In this document: positions 22,001-32,700 of the stretch, one piece after another
Numbering within the stretch: the stretch's first letter is position 1
Layout: each line of letters begins with the position of its first letter
Assembly (NCBI GenBank): GCA_026391455.1
Contig: JAPLEH010000063.1
Coordinates: 1-55,676, forward strand
Length of the DNA: 55,676 nt
DNA from: Bacteroidota bacterium
GTDB lineage: Bacteria; Bacteroidota; Bacteroidia; Chitinophagales; Chitinophagaceae
Direction of reading: 5' to 3'
Translations under genes and position numbers: made by a program
The notes under the pieces: generated by a model
Database searches by the model: none
What the model was told of the DNA's origin: nothing
The model's input: the letters and a program-made list of their open reading frames with translations, nothing else

Positions 22001-25000
22001 CAAAATCAATTAAGCCATCGCTATCATTATCAGCGCCGGTAGTCATCAGCGCCATATAGCCGGTACTACATGCAGCACCGCTCAAAGTGATAAAACGGCT
22101 CGCATTCACTGTGCCCAGCGTAACGGCACCGCTGCTGAAATTACCATCTGCATCCCATAACAGGCTCCAGGTGAAATTGCCTACATCCAGTCCGGAAAAT
22201 TGCAAATTGATATTCTGGTTAAAATTGAAATTCTCAATATGCCATTCGCGGGCGATCCTTGAACCGAACCCTGGGGCAAGATCTGTATTGATGCGGGTAC
22301 TTGCAGATGCATTATCATCACCTATCAGCAGATAGCTGTTATTGCTGCTGATGGCGGTACGACCTGCTGTATTATTAGCACTGGTAAAATCAGTACTGGT
22401 AGATATGGTCAGTACTGTGCTGCTGTTTACCGAACGTGATACTTTCTGATGCAGACCGGTTACATCATCCCGGCCAATGCCGGTAATATTGTTATGATAG
22501 CCGGCATTCGTCGCAGCATTCCATATCACTGTTCCTGCTGTATTGAAATAGTTTCCGTTTTTGGTGATGCCGTATTTTACCGACAGGTAAGATTCCACCT
22601 GATCGCGCTGTATGGCATTAATATACGTATCGAAATACACTATTTCACCGATTTGTCCATTATATGCAGATCCCATTGACATACTTCCTGCAGAAGCGGT
22701 AAAATTAGTTGCCGTTCCATCTGAATACAGTACATTACCATTACGTCTGATCTCACGTTGGTTGGGGCTGGCTATATTGGTATTGTATCCTGTAAGCAGG
22801 GAGGTTATGCCTATTGCACCACCCCAGGGGGCTGATACGCGGGCGTTGCCATCCCAATAGATATTTCCGTCACTGTAGGGGGCATGCCAGTTGATACCCT
22901 GACCGTTCAGCATCTGGTTATTGGTGAGTGTGGTATTGCGCGCAGCCACGAATGCGATCGCATTTGTTTTTGCGGCAGCCGTCATTATTCCGTTAGCATC
23001 ACTCATCACCCTGCTTCCGTTAAAAAATACAGAAGGGTTGAAGTTCAACAGATCGGCAGAAGAGGTGCTGTAAACAGGTTGAGAGCCCACGGCAGCCTGT
23101 GAAAAATCGTTGCTGCTTCCGCTCACATCTGTCCACAGGCTGATCTGAGTGCCATTCACCGTGCTGCCGGGACCGGCATCGGCCCGCAACCATAATATAC
23201 TGCCTGCCACACCGCCCGGCGACATACAGCCATTCACTATTGCATTTTGTGATACACCAACTGTTTGTCCTCCGGCAGCAGTCACCGGTATTCCGGAAGC
23301 ATCCACTGCACCATCCAGCCGGTTGTCTCCATTCAAATCATGGGCGGTGGTAAATGTTGCACCGCCTTCTATATAATCCGCGCATCCGTCAGCATCGCTA
23401 TCGAGGTCTTTTTCATTGGGGATAAGATCACCATCGGTATCACAAAGCTGCGAACGCAAACCGATGCCGGCACCGGACATGCTGGTTGGGCCGCATACGG
23501 GTTGTGAGGCGATCACGGTATTGGTGCCGGTACTGTTCCAGGTAATTGTATTTAGTGCATTGCCATTGTAAAGTTCCAGCGGATAAAAGTTTGGATCAAC
23601 ACTGGTCTTTGTGCCAAACATCGTCACAGTACCGTTAGCCGCGATATTGATACGGATACGGGGTGCATTGGCCGGGGCCACATACGCATAGGTGGCCTGT
23701 GCCCCGGGTGTGCCAAACAAAGTGCCGTCTGCAAACCGAAGATTTGGTGTAGCGCAAACGTTTACCGTTTCCATCGTTGTAAGTGCCAGGTTGGTACCAT
23801 TGATATTTAACTGAAAGGCATCGTCCATATAATAGATATCGAACCGGAACCCGGCATCGGATGAAGGGAACGTAAAGGTCTGCGTGGAGCCACCGGATAC
23901 CGAAAAAGGTGTTAGCGTTTCAATTACGGCACACTCATCGGTATCTTTAATACCATCGTTATCATCATCGAGATCATTAATATCCACTACGCCGTCTGCA
24001 TCGGTATCAATATTGGTGGCCATAACGGTGAGGTATCCGGATGAGAATGATGCAGCTCCTGCTGTAATCTGGCCGGCTGCATTGAGGGTACCAACCGTTA
24101 CAGCGCCGGTGGTAAAGTCACCATCCGCATCCCATACCAGACTCCAATTGAAATTGTTTACATCCAACCCGGTAAACTGAAGACTGAGATTTTGGCTATA
24201 ACCATTGTTCTCAATATGCCATTCCCGTGCCATACGTGAAGAAAAGCCCGGTGAAAGTTCCGTTGTGATGCGTGTATAAGCGGCGTTGTTATCACCGATG
24301 AGCAGATACGTGTTATTGTTGCTGATCGATGTTCGGCCGGCATTGGTATTGGCCGATGTAAAATCTGCGCTTGTGGATAAGGTCAGTACGTTAGCACCAT
24401 TAACTGCCGTAGCTATTTTCTGGTTCAAGCCGGTTAGGTCATCACGGCATATACCAGCTATCCGGTTGTGATAGACCGCATTGGCAGCAGCATTCCATAC
24501 GATGGTGCCCGCGGTATTGAAATAGTTTCCGTTTTTGGTGATGCCGTACTTTACTGCCAGATACGATTCGATCTGGTCGCGCTGCGCAGCATCGATATAT
24601 GAATCGAAATAAATCAGTTCGCCGATCTGCCCGTTGTAGGCGGATCCCAGACTCATGCTGCTGGATGTGGCTGTAAAGCTGGTCGCGGTTGCATCTGCGA
24701 AAAGTGTATTCCCATCCCGCCGTATTTCACGGCGATTGGGGCTTAACGTATTAGTATTGTATCCTGTAAGGATGGAGGTAACGCCAACCGCGCCACCCCA
24801 GGGAGCAAATACCCGTAAATTGGCATCCCAATAGATATTACCATCGCTGTAGGGCGCATGCCAGTTGATGCCCTGGCCGACAAGCATCTGATTGGTCGTA
24901 AGTGTGGTGTTTTTTGCAGCGACAAACGCGATCGCATTCGTTTTAGTCGCGGCAGCCATGATTCCGCTGGCATCATTCATTACTTTGCCACCATTGAATA

Positions 25001-25274
25001 CCAATGATGGGTTAAAATTCAATAAATTTGCTGAAGCGGTGCTAAATACCGGTTGCGAACCGGCTGTTGGCTGTGTAAAATGATTGCTGCTTCCGCTCAG
25101 ATCATTCCATTGATTGATCAATGTGCCATTCACAGTACTGCTGGTACCGGAGTCGGCACGCAGCCACATTACACTACCGGGAACTCCACCCGGATGTTGC
25201 TGTGCTTTCAGATGCAGTACCTGCAATGATAATACTGCAAGTAGCAGGTGTTGTTTGAATACATTTTTTCTCAT
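19059..25274 (-). CDS. Giant LamG-like / calcium-repeat surface protein, truncated in its sorting domain
   Basis: About 2,071 residues from the ATG at 25274, which opens a signal peptide (MRKNVFKQHLLLAVLSL). The frame extends upstream to 25325 but those residues precede the signal peptide. Two near-identical modules each contain a LamG-like part (PGGVPGSVMWLRAD), an ESYL(A/S)VKYGITKNG segment, an NNI(A/T)GI block, thrombospondin-3-like Asp-rich calcium repeats (DADGVVDINDLDDDNDG), a conserved beta domain (FRFDIYYMDDAFQLNING) and a second Asp-rich stretch (CDTDGDLIPNEKDLDSDADG). A third LamG-like module follows (from about 21,240), then a pre-sorting segment (LPVTLTSFTGRK) and the first part of a T9SS type A domain. 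An in-frame TAG at 19059-19061 ends the protein inside that domain. A surface adhesive role is inferred. Confidence 0.88.
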   Translation of the reverse strand: MRKNVFKQHLLLAVLSLQVLHLKAQQHPGGVPGSVMWLRADSGTSSTVNGTLINQWNDLSGSSNHFTQPTAGSQPVFSTASANLLNFNPSLVFNGGKVMNDASGIMAAATKTNAIAFVAAKNTTLTTNQMLVGQGINWHAPYSDGNIYWDANLRVFAPWGGAVGVTSILTGYNTNTLSPNRREIRRDGNTLFADATATSFTATSSSMSLGSAYNGQIGELIYFDSYIDAAQRDQIESYLAVKYGITKNGNYFNTAGTIVWNAAANAVYHNRIAGICRDDLTGLNQKIATAVNGANVLTLSTSADFTSANTNAGRTSISNNNTYLLIGDNNAAYTRITTELSPGFSSRMAREWHIENNGYSQNLSLQFTGLDVNNFNWSLVWDADGDFTTGAVTVGTLNAAGQITAGAASFSSGYLTVMATNIDTDADGVVDINDLDDDNDGIKDTDECAVIETLTPFSVSGGSTQTFTFPSSDAGFRFDIYYMDDAFQLNINGTNLALTTMETVNVCATPNLRFADGTLFGTPGAQATYAYVAPANAPRIRINIAANGTVTMFGTKTSVDPNFYPLELYNGNALNTITWNSTGTNTVIASQPVCGPTSMSGAGIGLRSQLCDTDGDLIPNEKDLDSDADGCADYIEGGATFTTAHDLNGDNRLDGAVDASGIPVTAAGGQTVGVSQNAIVNGCMSPGGVAGSILWLRADAGPGSTVNGTQISLWTDVSGSSNDFSQAAVGSQPVYSTSSADLLNFNPSVFFNGSRVMSDANGIMTAAAKTNAIAFVAARNTTLTNNQMLNGQGINWHAPYSDGNIYWDGNARVSAPWGGAIGITSLLTGYNTNIASPNQREIRRNGNVLYSDGTATNFTASAGSMSMGSAYNGQIGEIVYFDTYINAIQRDQVESYLSVKYGITKNGNYFNTAGTVIWNAATNAGYHNNITGIGRDDVTGLHQKVSRSVNSSTVLTISTSTDFTSANNTAGRTAISSNNSYLLIGDDNASASTRINTDLAPGFGSRIAREWHIENFNFNQNINLQFSGLDVGNFTWSLLWDADGNFSSGAVTLGTVNASRFITLSGAACSTGYMALMTTGADNDSDGLIDFDDLDDDNDGIKDADECPVLETVTPFSVSGSTQTFTFPSSDAGFRFDIYYMDDAFQLNINGTNLALATMETVNVCATPNIRFADGTLFGTPAADATYAYVAPANAPRIRIYIAANGSITMFGTKKLADPNFYPLELYNGNAFNTVSWNSTGTNTVIASQPICGPTTMNGIGVGLKFQVCDPDSDLIPNDRDLDSDNDGCADYIEGGAFFTTANDVNDDKRLDGTVDASGVPTIASGGQTVGVSQNAAISGCVAPGGVGGNLGWWYKGDFRFTPGATTTWDDASATNLQLSQATGSRQPSNTNYQNFNPVVTFDGSDALNNAVGYWRSKTGNGAFNLYAVTKHTSATGSVNAIYSENTVQGINGVHLDNGGNMYVNTVAASGQQAYTPYTVGMSGIPQLFTFRSNSVTSTRAIAANGTALSMTQLGGNAPFDGNNSNLVIGAHTDQSSWALNGDIAEIIIYNKDNTTTDQARIQSYLGLKWGVSISGQNYVASDGTTILWDATANTGYNNNIAGIGRDDATALNQKQSRSVSNNTNGQVTMALGNSVATTNAANTNNFPSDKTGLVWGDNGNTQSLSIAGTAFTYNGFSNNMRMNRIWKVQNTGVSQMVTIQVPQTMVGSTVSPSGGCAAYVIMYSTDPGFGTGDTYSFLVTSGGNYVVNRKFPQGTSYFTFAKVNQLAPGSVFLPMTNTAVTANSSCTNAPGWKYYYFDAGLTKKAFAINWNGNAEPVGVSGLATYQAGPYAQTSGLFKCNIMGRLMEILPAGGSYTLNGGVNVRIFFDSTELVSSLASDTLLSSRWFKFSGDASAVVSANTGMNITGAQYLTPVASGEEDGSDFVQFNGLTSFSTFGFASNTGPISLPVTLTSFTGRKTGDAKVALKWSVENEERMDGYTIEYSTDGSVYNACAHVNAVGYINSGNYEREVIFYSPQTYYRLKMINRDGSYKYSNVLRINAGSGITGSTIRLYPNPAKADGQVMVEISGF
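21244..25193 (-). repeat. Two tandem 1.97-kb coding modules
   Basis: The PGGV opening of each module lies near 25,192, 23,221 and 21,243. Two consecutive modules of about 1,971 and 1,977 bases are therefore near-identical in protein and highly similar in DNA: both contain the same ESYL-VKYGITKNG, YYMDDAFQLNING and calcium-repeat segments in the same order. The third module shares only the LamG-like half. Recent internal duplication is the simplest origin, and the repeats are a recombination and misassembly risk. Confidence 0.85.
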
Positions 25275-26058
25275 AGGAAATTGTTGATTATATAAGTAAA
25301 ACATAGGATGACAATGCGGGTACATTGGCCTATTAGGGACAATGTCAGGAGGCGTGTTAACATACCGCAGCCCTTTGGAATTGCGAGGGTGGGGCCTGTA
25401 AAAATTACTGAATCTGTCAATGTATTTATTTAATATTTATGGTCCATTTCGTTTGTTGGTGTATCTGATTCTAATCTGTGAATGGCTATGGTTCAACCCC
25501 AATGCTGCTATAAATAAGAAGCATTGACAGGGAATACATGACACTGTGCAGCCAAGCTGATACAGTGATGCAATTCCGTGAATTCACGAATTCTTAATGT
25601 GGATATTTGCACTGCAAAAGCATGCGGCCTTTTTGCAATGGCAGAAAACAGGGGAGTGGGAGTTTAACAGGTCCGTCTTTGTCTGAAACCACTTGAAAAA
25701 ATAAAGACGGAGAATTTGCCGGCGCTCACAAAATCCAACCGGCTCAGGCAGGAACAGAGCAGTAAATACTTTCAACTATGTAAATCTACCTGCTTGTTTC
25801 TACTTATGTGCAAAGTTTGGGAAAAAACGTGTTAAAATGAAATGCCGGGGTTATATCGGATCGATATTATTCACAAAAATTGATTTTTATTTGCGAAACG
25901 CAGTTTTCAACCAATGAATGTTCTATTTTATTACTCCGTATATGCAAAATGAGCAACGGCTCCGATACTGATCACCGTATGAGCGGATTATAATTGACTT
26001 AAAGCAGCGATGACAGGGAAATTTGACTATTCAACACAGACGAACCAATACATTTTTC
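25275..26058. other. Intergenic region between surface gene and GT5 gene
   Basis: About 780 bases. The left part must hold the promoter of the leftward giant surface gene. An open frame at 25584-25775 (minus) has no recognisable features and is rejected. No clear terminator for the GT5 gene was found. Confidence 0.5.
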
Positions 26059-27591
26059 TTATGCATTAATATCATAAACAGGCTCTGACATTTTTATACT
26101 ATCAAAGAGTTGAAAATAATTTTGCTTAGCCTTGTCCCATGAAAAATCTTCTTCCATACACCTTACCATAATTTGTTGCCAGATCTCATTCTCATATTTA
26201 AATGTAAACACTGTTTTTTCGAGTGTTTTAATGAGACTCCTAAAATTAAACTCCTCAATGTAGAATCCGGTGCTGTTTTCCGGGTTTTCTTCATGTGATA
26301 CTACTGTATCCCGCAACCCTCCTACCGGCCTTACAATCGGAATGGTTCCAAATGACATCCCATACAGGTGTACCAAACCACATGGTTCAAACAAAGATGG
26401 GCATAATATGGCGTCTGCTCCTGCTAAAAACAGATGTGCATCTGGTTCATTATAACCAGGAACATAAAAAAAATTTTGAGGAAATTTCTTTTGCGCAAGT
26501 GTAAATCGCTTATGTATATTACCACTAAGTCCGCCTCCAGGCCTTCCACATACAATTAGTTTAATACCTGTATTCAAAATGGCCTCAAATTTTTCAAGTG
26601 AAGACTTTTCTGTGTCCCAGGAGTCAATGATAATTCCAATTCCTTTCTGATCCGTCAAACGTGACATCATTAAAATTACCGGATCTGAGGAATCGGTAAA
26701 TCCAGCTCGCTGAAAGAGAATTTCTTTTGCCTTAGCTTTCATCATCCCCGCTGTGAACTTATTGTAAGAAAATGGAATATGGGGGCTATGTTCAGGAGAC
26801 CAAATTGTTTGATCGACCCCATTTGGCAGCGCAAATACCTTTTTCTTTTTAATTGAAGTTAAATAAGCAAGCCCTGTATGGGGGAGTTTGCCCGCCAAGA
26901 GTTCATATCCATAATTTTTACTAACAGTGCTAACATAATCTGCATTTTTCAGGCCAATTGAAAGCAAGGAAGCCGTTTTATACTGCCTGAATATTTCTTG
27001 AATTTTAGAACGCTCCTCTTCTTCCAGAAAGTCTAAAGCGTCGGGGAAAATATCACCCTGAAATGCATAATTATGAATAAGTAAAATTGTGGCGTACCTT
27101 CTTCTTGAATAAATCTTATTCAATAAATCAGTAAACACAAAACACCCGCATGAATGCCAATCATGAAATATTAGAAATTCGGGAAGCATTTTCAGGTTAT
27201 AAATCAATTGCAACGCTGCTTTTGCAAAATATAAATAAACGATATACGATGATTTATTATCATATGGCCTGTCACCATTCTCGTCAGTGGTATCACTTTC
27301 GGAGGACTCAAGATCGCTGAATACAAATCTATCAGCCATATTCAGAAAATAATATTCAACTGCTTCCCGCTTGAAATAGTAATAGTGAAAATCATACTCA
27401 ATATTTTGAATTTCAATAGTAAACGAACCCTTTATATCAAGGGTTGGTATTGCCATCCGGTTTTCATAATAAAAAGAAATAACGATGTTATCTGTCCTTT
27501 CGCTTAAATATTTAGGAAGAGCAGCTACAACATCTCCAAGCCCACCACGCTTGTAAAAAGGTGCAACTTCTGATGTAAAATGTATGATCAT
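26059..27591 (-). CDS. glgA: GT5 glycogen/starch synthase-like glycosyltransferase
   Basis: 510 residues, close to the normal GlgA length of about 480. The N-terminal glucan-synthase segment has the ADP-glucose-binding loop KRGGLGDVVAALP at residues 14-26 (KxGGLGDV). The C-terminal GT-B domain has MSRLTDQKGIG near residue 300 and the nucleotide-sugar segment LFEPCGLVHLYGMSFG followed by VGGLRDTV near 395-430. The expected reaction is transfer of glucose from a nucleotide sugar to an alpha-1,4-glucan; cytoplasmic, no signal peptide. It starts 53 bases after the GH13 gene and seems to be the last gene of an operon that also encodes an NRPS, which is an odd place for housekeeping glycogen synthesis. 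The DNA is AT-rich like its neighbours. The symbol is by family; the real substrate may differ. Confidence 0.85.
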   Translation of the reverse strand: MIIHFTSEVAPFYKRGGLGDVVAALPKYLSERTDNIVISFYYENRMAIPTLDIKGSFTIEIQNIEYDFHYYYFKREAVEYYFLNMADRFVFSDLESSESDTTDENGDRPYDNKSSYIVYLYFAKAALQLIYNLKMLPEFLIFHDWHSCGCFVFTDLLNKIYSRRRYATILLIHNYAFQGDIFPDALDFLEEEERSKIQEIFRQYKTASLLSIGLKNADYVSTVSKNYGYELLAGKLPHTGLAYLTSIKKKKVFALPNGVDQTIWSPEHSPHIPFSYNKFTAGMMKAKAKEILFQRAGFTDSSDPVILMMSRLTDQKGIGIIIDSWDTEKSSLEKFEAILNTGIKLIVCGRPGGGLSGNIHKRFTLAQKKFPQNFFYVPGYNEPDAHLFLAGADAILCPSLFEPCGLVHLYGMSFGTIPIVRPVGGLRDTVVSHEENPENSTGFYIEEFNFRSLIKTLEKTVFTFKYENEIWQQIMVRCMEEDFSWDKAKQNYFQLFDSIKMSEPVYDINA

Positions 27592-27644
27592 TCGAAAAAG
27601 TGTTAGAATATGATAAAAAAAGATACCTATTTAAATTTCATTAG

Positions 27645-29657
27645 TTATAATTGCTTGCAAGTCCATTCCTGGCCATTGAAATAAAATAATTCCACCGAAT
27701 GCTTTGTGATCCACAGTTCTGGCGGCGAAACAATATCGTTCTTAGCAATATGAACCATTGGATGTAAATAGCAGTGATCAACGTTATCAAAATTGAATAC
27801 AATAAAAATTGATTCAGTTAAGAATGAACGCTGGATGATCATTAATTTATTGCTATTATCCACAACCGGGAAAAGGGTGGTGCCGTAATTAAATATATCT
27901 TCATAGCGGGCTTTTATACTGTTAAGATTTCTAATTATTTCAATAACAGATACAGCCGGCTTAGGAGATTCGAAATCCATGCATTGCCTATTAGCCGGAT
28001 CGGCAAGTCCTTCCATACAAACTTCTTCCCCATAATAAACTACAGGAGTTCCTAAAATGCCATAAATGAGCGTTAAAGCAAGTGAATATTTCCTTTTATC
28101 CTTTAATATTGAATAAAATCTTGCAATATCATGATTGCTTAAGAAACTCCAGGACGATTGATTCACGTCAAAAGAGTTTCTTCCAAGAACTTTTATAATC
28201 GAAAGCACCAAATTTGATATCGATAACGATTCATACTGAAAAAAAGGAATCAGGCAGTCCAGGTATAACGAAAAATTAGTTAAGCCATTCATACCAGATT
28301 TTATGACAAAATCTGAAAGGTTGTTGTCCCATATCTCACCAATAACGATCAAGTCAGGCTTCACTGTTCTGCTGGCAGTAACAAATTTTCTTATAAAGGA
28401 TACCGGCATCTCCGAAACCACATCTAATCTCCATCCATCAATATCAAATTTTTGAGGCCAATACTTTGCAATACTTAAAAAATAGTCCTGAACTTCTTTT
28501 TCGCTGAAATTAAACTGAGGCATGTCTTTGTACCCATGCCACGAACTATAATAATGCCTTGTTTCATCAGAAAGAGGAAATTGTTCAATTTCAAACCAGT
28601 TTATATAGACTGATTGGGCCTGGTTTACAACAATATCTTTAAATGCAAAGAAATCTGTGCTGCAATGATTAATCGATATATCAATAATAATTTTAATGCC
28701 CCTCGCATGCGCATTAGCTATCAATTCCTGAAAGCCAGATTCATCGCCCAGGATTGGATCAATCAATTTATAATCGATACAGTCATAACGATGATAGCTT
28801 TTAGAAAAGAAAACCGGATTAAGAAAAAGGAAGTCAAACCCCAAATCGGCGATGTAGTCAAGTTTTGAGATAATACCTTTTATATTCCCACCAAAAAAAC
28901 TATAATGAGTGGGCTCTGTTCCCCATTCTGTCAAATTTATAGGTTCGCTTTTTTCAGGTATCCTATGAAAACGATCCGGCAAAATCTGGTAACCAGCTTT
29001 AAATGGTAAAAAATCTTTCTTTTTTTTCAGTTTGCTAATAAAAAAGAGCTCTCTGACAGGGGTTTGAAAAATATTCTGATTAGCATGAAGATAGCGGGTT
29101 TCGCCACGCCCCTCAAATTTAATAGCGTAATTAATTTCCTCTTTTGGCAACTTTATCCTAAGTAACCAAAAGGTAAGGTTCTTTTCGGTATAATACGCGG
29201 AAAACGGATGCTCTTCTACTTCGTCTGAAAAAGCTACTTGAGTTATCCATTTTTGATGTGTTATTAACCGAAACTCCCAAATATCATCTTTAATATGACT
29301 GACGCAATTGGGGCTGTTTGAAAATTGAATCGGGCAAAATATTTCTGTTTCCAAGACTATAGACCCTCTCTTCTGCGGGTCATATTTCGAAATAACAAAC
29401 TGCTCATCATTTCTTGGGAAATCAAAGTTGTTATTTAAAAAAAAATGATAGAAGAATTTGCCTTTGGGAAGATTTAAGTCTATTTTGAAAAGCCCGCTTC
29501 CTTTATACTTCATTTTTTTTCTGAAATACCTTCCATGAGGCGGATATACTCCAATATGAACTGTCTTTACAGATTCATCTGATAACTGAAGTATAAGCTC
29601 TTTCCTAATGGAATTAATCGCCTTACTATTTGTCTGTTCCTTAAATATTTGTTCCAT
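27645..29657 (-). CDS. GH13 alpha-amylase family enzyme (neopullulanase/cyclomaltodextrinase-like)
   Basis: 670 residues, no signal peptide, so probably cytoplasmic. About 200 N-terminal residues form beta-sandwich-like domains resembling the N-domain of maltogenic amylases. The barrel then starts at YQILPDRFHR. GH13 conserved regions are present: DISINH near residue 322, GWRLDVVSE with the nucleophile Asp near 410, IGEIWDN with the acid/base Glu near 440, and FLSNHDIARF with the third Asp near 509. A C-terminal beta domain ends the protein. It should hydrolyse or rearrange alpha-1,4/1,6 glucans or cyclodextrins. It lies between the NRPS (138 bases upstream) and the GT5 enzyme (53 bases downstream). 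With the GT5 enzyme it forms a glucan make-and-trim pair inside an NRPS operon. Confidence 0.88.
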   Translation of the reverse strand: MEQIFKEQTNSKAINSIRKELILQLSDESVKTVHIGVYPPHGRYFRKKMKYKGSGLFKIDLNLPKGKFFYHFFLNNNFDFPRNDEQFVISKYDPQKRGSIVLETEIFCPIQFSNSPNCVSHIKDDIWEFRLITHQKWITQVAFSDEVEEHPFSAYYTEKNLTFWLLRIKLPKEEINYAIKFEGRGETRYLHANQNIFQTPVRELFFISKLKKKKDFLPFKAGYQILPDRFHRIPEKSEPINLTEWGTEPTHYSFFGGNIKGIISKLDYIADLGFDFLFLNPVFFSKSYHRYDCIDYKLIDPILGDESGFQELIANAHARGIKIIIDISINHCSTDFFAFKDIVVNQAQSVYINWFEIEQFPLSDETRHYYSSWHGYKDMPQFNFSEKEVQDYFLSIAKYWPQKFDIDGWRLDVVSEMPVSFIRKFVTASRTVKPDLIVIGEIWDNNLSDFVIKSGMNGLTNFSLYLDCLIPFFQYESLSISNLVLSIIKVLGRNSFDVNQSSWSFLSNHDIARFYSILKDKRKYSLALTLIYGILGTPVVYYGEEVCMEGLADPANRQCMDFESPKPAVSVIEIIRNLNSIKARYEDIFNYGTTLFPVVDNSNKLMIIQRSFLTESIFIVFNFDNVDHCYLHPMVHIAKNDIVSPPELWITKHSVELFYFNGQEWTCKQL

Positions 29658-29795
29658 TACTTATTATTCACTTTCGTTGTTAAAAACATTAAATAATTAT
29701 TCTTCGTAGTACGCCTGATATCATCCCTTCTTAGTACAAACAGACATGTTGCAGTGCCCGGCAATATCAAGCCCCCTGTGCGTATCGAACGATCA

Positions 29796-32700
29796 CTATG
29801 CCCTCTTATTTAAAAAGTCCGGAATCATTTTCGCCCATTTAGTCAGATACTCATCTCTAAATAAAGAATTATGGGTGCCCGGAATCAGTTCGATATATAC
29901 TTCTCCGTTAAAAACATTTTTTTCTAATGTTTCCTTTTCGAATATAGCAGCGATATCGTCAACAGATAAAATTAAAGTCCTTTCAATGGATAAAGAGAGC
30001 CAGTAATAATTGAAATTTGCAAAAAAAGAATAGAGAATTAAATCATTGTAGAACTTATTTTGAAAAGCCTGTTTCAACTCTTCAGACTTAACAGTAAACG
30101 GAAAAAGTTGAATTTGTTCAAGGTATTCCCTGCATATATCCCAAACTCCGGCTTCATCCACAGCGTGATTTTGCAAACGCTGAGTCAATTCATCCATATC
30201 CATTAAATTAGAACTCCATGCCAGGTCTTTCGCAATAAACCATACAATTTCCTCCTGTTTGTAATTTAATATAATGTCATCTTTCGAAATTTGCTGAACC
30301 CATAATGAGGGATCAATAAGGATCAGATTTTTAATCTCTTTGTTTCTGCTTTTTAACTTTCTGGCAATTTCAGATGCCAGTACACATCCGGTGCAAAATC
30401 CTCCAATAGAATAGGGACCTTCTTTATCAACCAGTAATATCTCATCAACCGCCTGATCGGCTATCTCCCCGAGCCGCTTTGGGTCAAATTCAATGTTTTC
30501 AGTATTTACTTCTCTCCCGCTTTCAATAAGTTCATTTATTTCAGGTTTAATTGCCGGAGCCTGTATACTATAAAATGATACTTCGTTCTCTAAGTAAACC
30601 GCCATATCCATAATTCCGATTATACTTGTAGATGGCAATATCCCGCCTAATGGAGCGCAAAAGAACAGCTTTTGCAAATTGTCGCTACCGCCGGTGGCCG
30701 CGATTTTAATATGTTTAGGTTTTGTCGTGGTTTTATAATCCGGTTCGAAATAACTTGTCCACGCATTCATTTGCTGAATCTTATTCGAAATATCCTTTAT
30801 GGTAAATAATTCAAACAGTATTGACGGTGAGATCGCTGCCCCCAGTCTTTTATTGATTTGGCCAGCCATTTGTAATGCACTTAATGAATGTCCTCCCAAT
30901 GTAAAAAAATTATCTTCAATGCCGACACGCTCAATCCCCAATATATCCTGCCATATCTCCACCAGTTTCTTCTCAACCGCAGTACTGGGCGCCACATATT
31001 CTACTCCAGTGGAAAGCTCCAACCCTTCAGGATCAGGTAAAGATTTCTTGTCTGTTTTGCCATTACTTGTTACTGGTAATGTATCAAGCTTTACAAAGTA
31101 TAGCGGAAGCATATACGCAGGAAGTTTGTCTTTCAAATAAGCTATTAAATCGCTTTTATTATGCTCAACCCTGGAAGTAAAATAAGCTACCAACTCATTT
31201 TCTGCTGATTTATTCTTTTTTACCAGAACAACAGCCTGGTCTATCTCGTCGTGACTTAATAAAGCATGCTCTATCTCTCCAATCTCTATACGATGCCCCC
31301 TGATCTTTACCTGGTCGTCGCTTCTTCCTATGAATTCGATATTCCCATCCGGCTTCCACCTGCCCAAATCTCCTGTTTTGTAAATTCGTTCTCCGTCTTT
31401 GAACGGACTCACAATAAATTTCTCCGTGGTCATCGCTTCTTTGTTCAGGTAACCTCTGGCTACCTGATCTCCGCCGATCAGAATCTCTCCTAAAACTCCT
31501 ACTGGCTGAAGGCTATTCTTTTCATTTACTATATAGATATGTGTATTATCAACGGGCTTGCCTATCGGAACTTCATAACCTTCGGTTGGATACTCACTTA
31601 AATTTATAGCCGTCACATCTATCGATGCTTCCGTTGGACCATAGTAATTATGTAAGCTCGAAAAACGTGCCCTTTCCTTGAAAGATTCTTCGATCCTTTT
31701 CGGCAGCGCCTCACCGCTGCAAACTACATGACGTAAAGATTCCAGCCGGTCCCATTTTATAGTGTCTAAAGCAGCGCTAAGCATGGAGGGAACAAAGTGC
31801 ATGATACTGATCTTTTGAGACGCTGCTATTTTATCTAAATAGTCCGGATCTTTATGACCATCTGGTTTTGCGAAAACTAACTTACTACCACAAATCAATG
31901 GAAGAAACAGCTCCCAAACTGATACATCAAACGTTAAGGGTGTTTTCTGTAAGAATACATCCGTCTCTTTAACTTCGAGATCCCGCTTCATCCAGCACAT
32001 CCTGTTTACAACACCGTTATGCTCAAGCATTACTCCTTTTGGTTCGCCGGTAGACCCGGAGGTGTAAATCACATAAATCAGGTTGTCTGATTTAGCGCCG
32101 GATCTTACAGGTTCTTTTGAATAATGCTCCCGGCTTTCTTTGAATTTGTTTAGCGCTGCTTCATCCAGGCAACCCTTACAGTGAGTATCCGCTTCTATGT
32201 AAGCTATCCTTTCCTGAGGATATTCGGGATCAATTGGAACATACGCTCCTCCTGCTTTTAACACACCCAGTATGGACAATATCACCCATTCACTGCGCTC
32301 TTGTTTGATTCCCACCAAATCATCCGGCTGAATGTCATAATTCTTTCTCAGGTAATGAGCCAACTGATTAGATTGCTCATTTAGCTCACGATAAGTAAGT
32401 TCCCTATGCTCAAATACTACTGCTATATTGTCTGGTGTCTTTGCAACCTGCTCTTCGAACATATCGACTATTGTCTTGTCTTTCGGATAAACTACTGTAG
32501 TGTCATTAAATGTCATCAGCAGTTTATGCTTTTCCTCCGCAGACAGATACTCTATTTGTGATATCTTCTCTTTCGGAGTGTGCAACAGAGCGGTTAACAG
32601 TTGCTTGTAATGAACTATGAGCCTTTCAATCATTTCCTTCTCATAGACATCCGGATTGAATAAAACGTTCAGAGACAGATGATCGCCCATATCCTGAGCT

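Noticed and set aside
25584-25775. 63-aa minus-strand open frame
   Set aside because: No start context, no domain, and an isolated position in an intergenic region; treated as chance.
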